In this document: one piece after another, positions 56,963-64,000 of the stretch
Position numbering within the stretch: position 1 is the stretch's first letter
Layout of the letters: every line of letters begins with the position of its first letter
Origin: Lepidodermella squamata
Lineage: Eukaryota; Gastrotricha
DNA length: 64,000 nucleotides
Assembly (NCBI GenBank): GCA_047495785.1
Contig: JBLDXI010000032.1
Span: forward strand, 3,534,001 to 3,598,000
Reading direction: 5' to 3'
Position numbers and translations under genes: made by a program
The notes under the pieces: generated by a model
What the model was told of the DNA's origin: nothing
Database searches by the model: none
The model's input: only the letters and a program-made list of their open reading frames with translations

Positions 56963-59190
56963 GCAACAACTCCAGTGAGAAACGGCTCGCCTGGGGGTGC
57001 GACTGCCGATGCTTATAGCCCGTCGAAATCGCCAAGCCCGAAAAAGGCTGCCCAGTCGACTATTTACGACATGTGGTCGTCGTACGAGGTGCAGCCGGGT
57101 GTTCGCGCGAGCGTGCTATGCAAACGCACAGACGGCGAGCTGATCGGCAAACCGGACGACCCCGCCGGCATCGACACCACTTGGCACTCTTTTCGCCACG
57201 GCCATCAGCTGAACCGCTACGGCAACTGCCTGGGCTGGCGCGAGGGTGACACGTTCCAGTGGCTGACCTATGAAGACGTGTATCGGCAGGTTCGTGGCCT
57301 GGCGGGAGCGCTGGCTTCGAAGACGCAGTTGAAGCGCCAAGATTGCGTTGGCATCTACTCGAGTTCCAAGCCGAACTGGATTATCGTGTCTCTCGCGCTT
57401 AATTCCCGGTCGCTCGTTATGGTCCCACTTTACGACACCCTAGGCGCTGAGTCGTGCAATTACATCATCAACCAGGTAAAAAATCTGCCTTAAAATTGCG
57501 ATTTACGGGTTTAATTTTTCATTTTTAAGGTTGAAATGCCGATTTTGTTCATCGATACACTGGTTGCTGCCAAGAAAATCATGGCTAATGCTGCTAAAAC
57601 GCCGTCGCTTCACTCGTTGGTACTTTTTGTTAAGCCGGACGCTGAGTTGGAACGGCAGGCGGCTGAGAGAAATATTACGTTGTACACGCTCGATGATTTT
57701 ATTGGCAAATATTACGACACCCCCGATGAGGTTGCTTTCGATTTGCCGACCGGTGATGACACGTGCGTTATCATGTACACATCGGGCACGACCGGCGAGC
57801 CGAAGGGTGTCATTCACACGCACAGCGCCCTTGTCGCCGATTTCATGGGCATCGATCACTTTTTCCTGAACGACTACGGACCAGGGTTGAATTTCTCGCA
57901 AAACGACGTTGGCCTGCACTATTTGCCACTCGCCCATTCCTACGGCCTGCTCGTCGCTAACTGGTTCATGTACCGCGGTGCTTCCCTCGGCTTTTTCAGC
58001 GGAAATATCCTGAAATTGACCGAAGATGCGGCCATTTTGAAGCCTACTTTCTTCCCGCTGTAAGTAGCGTATTTTTAAGCCGCCTTAAAATTTAGTTAAT
58101 TTTTTTATTTTTCCCAGTATTCCTCGTTTGATGAATCGCATCTATGGCAAAATTGTTGGAGAGCTGCAAAAGGGAGGTATCAAGTCGAGCTTGTTTTGGT
58201 TCGCCTACCGCCGTAAGCGTGACGCGATGATGCGAGGCGTAATTACCCGTGATTCGATTTGGGACAAACTGGTCTTCCGCAAAGTTCAGGCCATTCTCGG
58301 CGGTCGAGTTTGGTTCATGTCGGTCGGCTCTGCGCCGGTTTCTAGCGAGGTGCTTGAATTTTGGCGGGTCGTTTTCGGCTCGTTGATTCTCGAAGGTTAC
58401 GGCCAAACCGAATCGGCTGCCTGCGCCACCCTGGCTATGGGCCCGGTTGGCGGTAATGTGGGCCACCCTATTCAATGCAACTACGTTAAGCTGGAGGACG
58501 TGCCCGAATGCGGCTATTTCGTCAACGAGTCCGGCAAAGGCGAGATTTGCATTAAAGGCCTCAACGTGATGCGCGGCTATTACAAGCAGCCGGAGAAGAC
58601 CGCCGAGGCGCTGGATGCTGACGGTTGGCTGCACACGGGTGATATCGGCGAGTTTTTGCCCGACGGCTCGCTTCGCATTGTCGATCGTAAGAAGAATATC
58701 TTCAAGCTGGCCCAGGGCGAATATATCGCCCCTGAAAAGATCGAAAATGTCTACCTGTTGTGCCCTCAGGTACTTCAAGTTTTCGTCGATGGTAGCACGC
58801 TCGAGGTAAGATTAACCCACCTTAATTTAGCCATGATTTTCTAGATAATTTGATTTCCAGTCTTACACCGTTGCTGTTGTGGTGCCTGAGCCTTCATTGG
58901 CGGCTAATTACGCGACTGAGCATGGCTTGGATCCGAAAACGCTCCACCTTAACGTTGAATTCCGCGATCACATGCTCAAATTGCTGACGACAGTTGGCAA
59001 GGATAACAAGTTGAACGGCCTCGAGCAGGTCAAGGCTATTCATTTGGTTAGCGATGCGTTCTCCATCGAAAACGGCCTGTTGACGCCGACGATGAAAAAC
59101 AAACGTCCTGAACTTCGCAAGTATTTCAAGGAGCAAATTGAGGCTTTGTATAAAGCGGGCCCTCAGATTGGTGCCGAAAAGAAGGAATAA
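56963..59190 (+). CDS. ACSL: Long-chain acyl-CoA synthetase, copy 3 (5' exon unresolved)
   Basis: Exons 56963-57475, 57530-58059, 58118-58805, 58861-59190; 686 aa plus an unknown start. The first listed exon follows a TTTATTACAG acceptor and opens [16 protein letters not shown], so an upstream ATG exon is missing. Motifs: [129 protein letters not shown]. Three introns present in copy 2 are absent here while the others are kept, so copy 3 has fused exons. Its codons are markedly GC-richer than those of copy 1, and it is closest to copy 2. Confidence 0.92.
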
Positions 59191-59546
59191 TGGCTGTGGC
59201 TGCAACATTTTTTGTGAAAGACTTTCAATCATTCAGTTTTCTCGGCAACCTTGTGCAACCTTGCTGAGATATTAATTAGTCTTCCCTGCACCTCTTTTTC
59301 TGCCCTAGTCTCATCAAGTCATTTGTGCTATATTTGTTTTGAACGATGGAAACCTCGAATATAACCGGTTGAACGAAACTGCTGATAAACAATGAAATCG
59401 ATCTGTTTAACCGAGAGTTTATTTTTGTTTGTTTTGGCTGAAGCATGCTCAGTTTTTGACGAAGCAGTCGACTTCAAAATTAAAATAAAATTTATTCAAT
59501 GCACCTCACTGTTCACCAAGGTTTATTGTATTATTTTACTTGTAAA
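59191..59546. other. Intergenic between ACSL copy 3 and second cytidine deaminase
   Basis: 3' UTR of ACSL copy 3 and short promoter of the deaminase. Nothing else seen. Confidence 0.4.
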
Positions 59547-60069
59547 ATGAACGGAAACTACGACGATAAGATCACGCAGCTGCGGAAAAAGTGCCACGAA
59601 GCCAAGGAGAACTCCTATTGCCCTTATTCAAAGTTTCGCGTTGGGTGCTCTGTCTTGACTGAGAAAGGGTATGTGCGCACTAGTGCTTAATTTTACTTCA
59701 TCCACCTTAAAAAAATATATTTTCAGAAATATTTACACTGGATGTAACGTGGAGAACTGTTCTTATGGACTGACGCTTTGCGCCGAAACTGTGGCAATTG
59801 GGAACGCGGTGGCCGCCGGCGACCGCAATATTGTTGCCTTGGCGGTGTCGACGGATCTGCCTCCGAGTGCGCCGAAGTCGATGTGCGGCAGGTGTCGTCA
59901 GTTCACTGCTGAATTCGGGCAGCCTGATATGGAAATTTTCTATGAGCATGGCGATGGGAATTACACCAAAGTTACGCTGGAGGAGATTCTGCCGAACGCA
60001 TTCACGCCTAAGTCGCTGCAAATCTGTGCATCTAGCAAGCCAGTAGCCAACGGCATTAACAGTGCCTGA
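59547..60069 (+). CDS. CDA: Cytidine deaminase, second copy
   Basis: Exons 59547-59668 and 59727-60069; 154 aa. Landmarks: YCPYSKFRVGCSVLTEKG, TGCNVENCSYGLTLCAE, MCGRCRQFTAEFG, LEEILPNAFTP. Zinc ligands and the catalytic Glu are intact. The Pro usually before the CGxC motif is Met, and NACY reads NCSY, so the active site edge is slightly altered relative to the nested copy. The intron interrupts the same Gly codon as in the first copy, which proves common origin. The enzyme salvages cytidine and deoxycytidine. Confidence 0.93.
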
Positions 60070-61211
60070 AACTTGGTCGTTCTTGAACGCGTTGCGAAGC
60101 GGATCCCCGATGGCATAAGTCAATGCAGAATAGTCAAGCTCAAGATCTTTCCGTTTAGATAACAAATATTCAGTGGAAAATGGAAAACTTGCCTCATTTA
60201 ATGTTGATGTTCTTTGAAGATGATTTAATATGGTAGAAAAATGTTTAATATTGCTCAACATAATAAATTTGAGAATTCGCATATACACGGCCTTCATCAA
60301 ATTTCTTAGCTTGGAATTTTTTGGCTGTAGCAGGGTAATCGGCTGATTGTTGATTGGAGTAGCATCCGCGGCTCGCAGCCACTGACGCATGTGATAGGAT
60401 AGTCGAGAGATTGAACGTCCTGACTAAAGACTGTTGACCCTACTGTTGTCACTAAATATTGGTGAATGAACTAGGCTACGTCTTTTACCAACAGTGACAG
60501 CCGAAATTTCTTCGTAAATAGGCAAAAAATGTGATAATTGGGTGCTGCCGTTAAACTCTTGGTTTAGATTGGCAGGCTACTTGACGCTTAGATACCTTCA
60601 ATAGGCCATTTTTGTGAAAGTTCATCCCTCAGCTACATCAATCCTGATCTGAATATTACTGGAACGCGACTCGGGTTTGTGTTTCGTTCACAGCAGCAGG
60701 CCCGGATCTAAAAACGTGCGCTTTTCAATTTCAGCAGAAGCTTAAATTATCCCTCATTGATGAGAGTTGCCAGTCCGCACTACGAGGTTATATTTGGAAT
60801 AAAAAACAAAATCACGCCAGCATTAATTATAAATTCCGATTTTATTAGCAGCGTAAGTGGGCTGATTTCATCAGCTGGAATTCACAATTGTTGATTCGTT
60901 GCATTTTTAAATAAATATCGCAGCTGCTCAAGTACAACAGCCCCGCAAAACACGTTACAGGTTTTCATCAAGTAAAACACATGAGAAGCATGAAGCACTC
61001 GAGCGAATGAGCAAATACATTATAATCGTAATAAATAAAGAATTTGTTTAATTATATGCGAGAATATCATTTATAATGATGAGATTGCGTCTTTTCCCAG
61101 ATCACCAGTAAAAGGTAGGAATATGTTTATCACCGTAACCTGAATAAAGATAAATTTTGAATAGAAAAATTTGATATTGTTTTCGATTCACAGTTGAGAA
61201 AAGACTAGAAT
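60070..61211. other. Intergenic, no gene seen
   Basis: Convergent 3' flanks of the second cytidine deaminase and the myosin gene. The antisense frame over 59707-60390 is a shadow of the deaminase exon. Confidence 0.45.
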
Positions 61212-64000
61212 TCAGGATGACTCTTTCGTTCCGTTGATCGCAGCGTACAAATCAATGTGATGCTGCAACACTTGAATTAAGCAGTCGCTGGGAAGCGAGA
61301 TCAGCCGTACGACGACGGGGCTCTGGGGCGGGAGACCCGGGTCAGCAGCAGCAGCCCGGCTTTCGGGCGGCATCAGCACAGCCGGGGACATTCGCATAAC
61401 GACTTGCACGGCACCAGGCGGCGCTTGTCGCTGCGGGTTATTTGCGTTGGAAGTCGTGTTATTCTCAACAGCAAGAGACAAAATCTGCGTGTAAGCGGCG
61501 AAAAACAGTGGGACACGAGTTTCAGGGTGCAAAATCACGACGCCCTTAGCATTCAAGCCGAGAAAAGCAGCACCTTTCAGAGAAGACGTGGGTAGGTACG
61601 CACCTTGAAGGACAAAAAACGAAGCAGCACCCAAGGGACACTCTTTCATAAGTAATGCCGTCAGTTGACGTCGGGCAGATAGCGGCGATAACTTGGCAGC
61701 CACCTCAAAGTAAGTCTGTTGCACCGAGCGTAACCAGTCGGGCCGGGTCAGATAAACCCATCTCGGCATTAAGGAGGACAGCTCGACAGCACTCGGCGGC
61801 CGTTCCTCCGCAGCAGCGATAGAAGCGCGGTGGTGAAGAGCGGCCGTGGTCGCTACGAATTTGGCTAGTTCTTCCGGAGAATCGGCATGCAGAGGAGACC
61901 AGTTCGATTCCAGCCACGACCTCATCATTTGAAACGATATCATGTCGATCATGAAAGGATGAGTTTGAGTTTTCCCGGTTGGGTTCAGCAGATTTCGAGC
62001 CGGGAATAGCCATGACAGCCGGCGAATGACCAGGTCCAGGTGCTGCGGGGCACCATCGCCACCAGTCTGGCCTTTGAATAGATCCAAAACGAAAGAAGCC
62101 CCAGATACCAAAATGAACTGGTCTTTCGGCGACTTGCGGTAATACAGCCGGTATTCGTAACTTTCTGTCAGCGAAAGCCTCATGGCCGAAGAACCGACCC
62201 CAACTCGACCGGTCGGTGTCTCGATGCCTAGAGCCGACATGACCGCATCGACGACTTCCCTCACTAGAGAACAGCTGTCGACGTAAGAAGCGACCCTTCG
62301 TTGCCCGGGTAAGAAAATTCGGATAAAGACTGACGAACTCGGGGTTCGGCGACCTTCGATCAAAGACCCGCAGTAGTTGATTTCGTCCTGGGACGGCAGA
62401 GACCGGCGACTGCCCATCAGCGCGACTTTGGTCATAGCAGCCGCACATTCGAGGATCAGCTCCCGGTTCTTCCCGGTCGACAGCTGCTCGGCTAGGAATA
62501 GGTACATGTACGGCCGCAGTGTGTCGGATAGCCGGAAGAACTTTGCGAGGATTGATAGTAAATTCAAAACTCGCTGCGTCAGTTTCGGGGTGGGCGGGTC
62601 GGCATCCGGGGCGGCCAGTGGCTTCACGGTCTGCAGGAAAATTTCGTCGGTAATGCTCGGATATTGAAGCCCGGTGGACAATATGCCGGATATGAATTCG
62701 CGTTGAGCTGCGATGTCATTGGCATTTTCATCCGAAAACAAAAATCGGACAATTACTGAAAATTAAAATATTAGGAATGAAATTTAAAGTAACCAAGTTA
62801 CTTACGCGAAGAGCACTGAGAGCACAATGGGCGCATATCGTCGTTGACATTAAGGAAAATCATTTCATTGAAGTTCTCGACGGCATTTCCACCTGAAAAT
62901 GACATAGTGAAAAACCAGTTATTTCAGGGAAAAAACAGTTATAAAAGGGCCGTAGCCTTTGACCCGGAAATGACCGTCTTTGTTATAAGGGTGAGATTAT
63001 TATTTATATTATGTTATAATTAACTCTAAAACTCTACCTAAAGCAAGTTGGTCGATGTTTTCCCTGTTTCATTTGATGAAATCAATCGCCAATAAAAAAG
63101 GAATTTCTCTCAAAAAATTGACTCACCGTTGCCGCCTTAAAGCCAGTCGAGCGATTAAGCTGGTCAAGTTGTCGCCTTTATCTGACGGCCGGTCGCCCGG
63201 GTCTCCGCGGAGAAGCCAATTTTCGACAGATGAATAGTGCTCGCTAGTAAGGGCCCCAGCATCCTTCAAAAAAATGACGGCAAATGCTACGATTAAAATG
63301 GTAAAAAGAGCCACGTTATCATGCAATATTTAATCAAATTTCTAATTTATTTGAATAATTTAGAAATTCAATTGAAAATATTGAGGGAGTTGAATAAAAA
63401 TACTCACCACAATGAGATCACAATCTTGGATCCTTTTATCGGCAAAATGGCGGCGAAGTTCAAGAGGGACAAGTGACAGATCCATCGGAACAACGGCCGC
63501 GATCGGGAAAAATCCGCAACGACCGCGACATGTGCCATACAGAAGACCATCCTGCGGCTGAGCATCCAGCACGTAGACAATGTCATTTTTCCGCAAAACC
63601 AGCTGTCGCTCGGACGGTTCAGAAGGCACTGAATCGCGAGTGGCCGAGAATTTAACGCTGGACTGAGCTTCGATGGTGAAAGCACTCAATCGATCAGCGA
63701 GCAAGTCGACATTGTCCGACGTGAAGGTGTAGTCACCCATATGAGCTACCGCGATTTTAACCGAAGACTCGCCGGCAATCACCACATCCTCAACATCAGT
63801 CCATTGGAATGATTTAACGACATCAAGGATTCGGCTCGATGTAGTCGGGTCGATTCGGCGAGAAACCATCGACAGATACTTCGGAGATAAGGCGATGTCG
63901 GTGACAATAGTCGAAGTACCCGACTCGTCGAGAACACCCGAAACCGGGTAGATAGCCGCGAAGTACAGCTTCATGTCAACCGCCATTTTGACGACCAGTT
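61212..64000 (-). CDS. C-terminal tail of an unconventional MyTH4-FERM myosin (class VII/XV-like), partial
   Basis: Minus strand, runs off the window: 64000-63408, 63263-63127, 63063-63038, 62892-62806, 62755-61212; 794 aa visible. Order: end of a first FERM domain (VVKSFQWTDVEDVVI type F3 strands); SH3 (LVLRKNDIVYVLDAQ to GRCGFFPIAAV); MyTH4 (QREFISGILSTGLQYPSITD and on); second FERM beginning SSVFIRIFLPGQRRV and ending LIQVLQHHI. FERM-SH3-MyTH4-FERM is the tail of myosins VII and XV, which move cargo and organise actin protrusions. The 26-nt exon 63063-63038 is inferred: without it the SH3 and MyTH4 exons do not join in frame. The motor domain would lie beyond 64000. Confidence 0.82.

Noticed and set aside
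59707-60390. 227-codon minus-strand frame
   Set aside because: Mostly antisense to the second cytidine deaminase exon, whose identity is certain.
61705-62448. 247-codon minus-strand frame in another phase
   Set aside because: Alternate-frame shadow inside the myosin FERM exon.

Overview
The window looks like nuclear DNA of a small-genome invertebrate, most likely a nematode or close relative. Genes are compact. Most introns are about 48-70 bp and end in pyrimidine-rich AG sites of the TTTTCAG type. Several same-strand neighbours lie 50-180 bp apart with an intron-like 3' splice site just before the downstream ATG, as in nematode operons with trans-splicing. The species assignment is inference; all gene models below were spliced by eye.

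Layout. 0-4 kb: the end of an unknown gene, a TCF20/RAI1-type ePHD protein and a divergent Ras-like GTPase. 4.6-15 kb: the most unusual part, a cluster of seven paralogous two-exon genes for small secreted proteins. All share one gapless domain with two cysteines (C-x2-W-x34-C), a phase-1 intron at the same residue and an upstream TATA-like box. The cluster is interrupted by a secreted trypsin-like pseudoprotease fused to two sushi domains and ankyrin repeats. 15-18 kb: a divergent carbonyl-reductase-like SDR and a MARCH-type E3 ligase. 18-28 kb: a gene-poor region around a noc/elbow/tlp-1 (NET family) transcription factor, with two inverted-repeat elements. 28-33 kb: a large low-complexity coiled-coil protein with two alternative 5' ends, the deubiquitinase ZUP1 and a transposase relic. 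34-47 kb: conserved housekeeping genes: the U5 snRNP GTPase EFTUD2; a minus-strand group THOC6-HIKESHI-TASP1; and a plus-strand pair MRPL28-NPLOC4. 47-60 kb: three tandem long-chain acyl-CoA synthetase genes interleaved with two cytidine deaminase genes, one nested antisense in a synthetase intron. 61-64 kb: the C-terminal tail of a MyTH4-FERM myosin running off the window.

How the genes fit together. The housekeeping genes cover splicing and mRNA export (EFTUD2, THOC6), ubiquitin and protein handling (NPLOC4, ZUP1, MARCH, HIKESHI, TASP1) and the mitochondrial ribosome (MRPL28). The three synthetases activate fatty acids; the first has a pair of mutually exclusive exons for the gate region next to the ATP-binding loop. 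The secreted cluster has no function that I recognise. Shared gene structure, core promoters and local duplication suggest a lineage-specific family with regulated expression.
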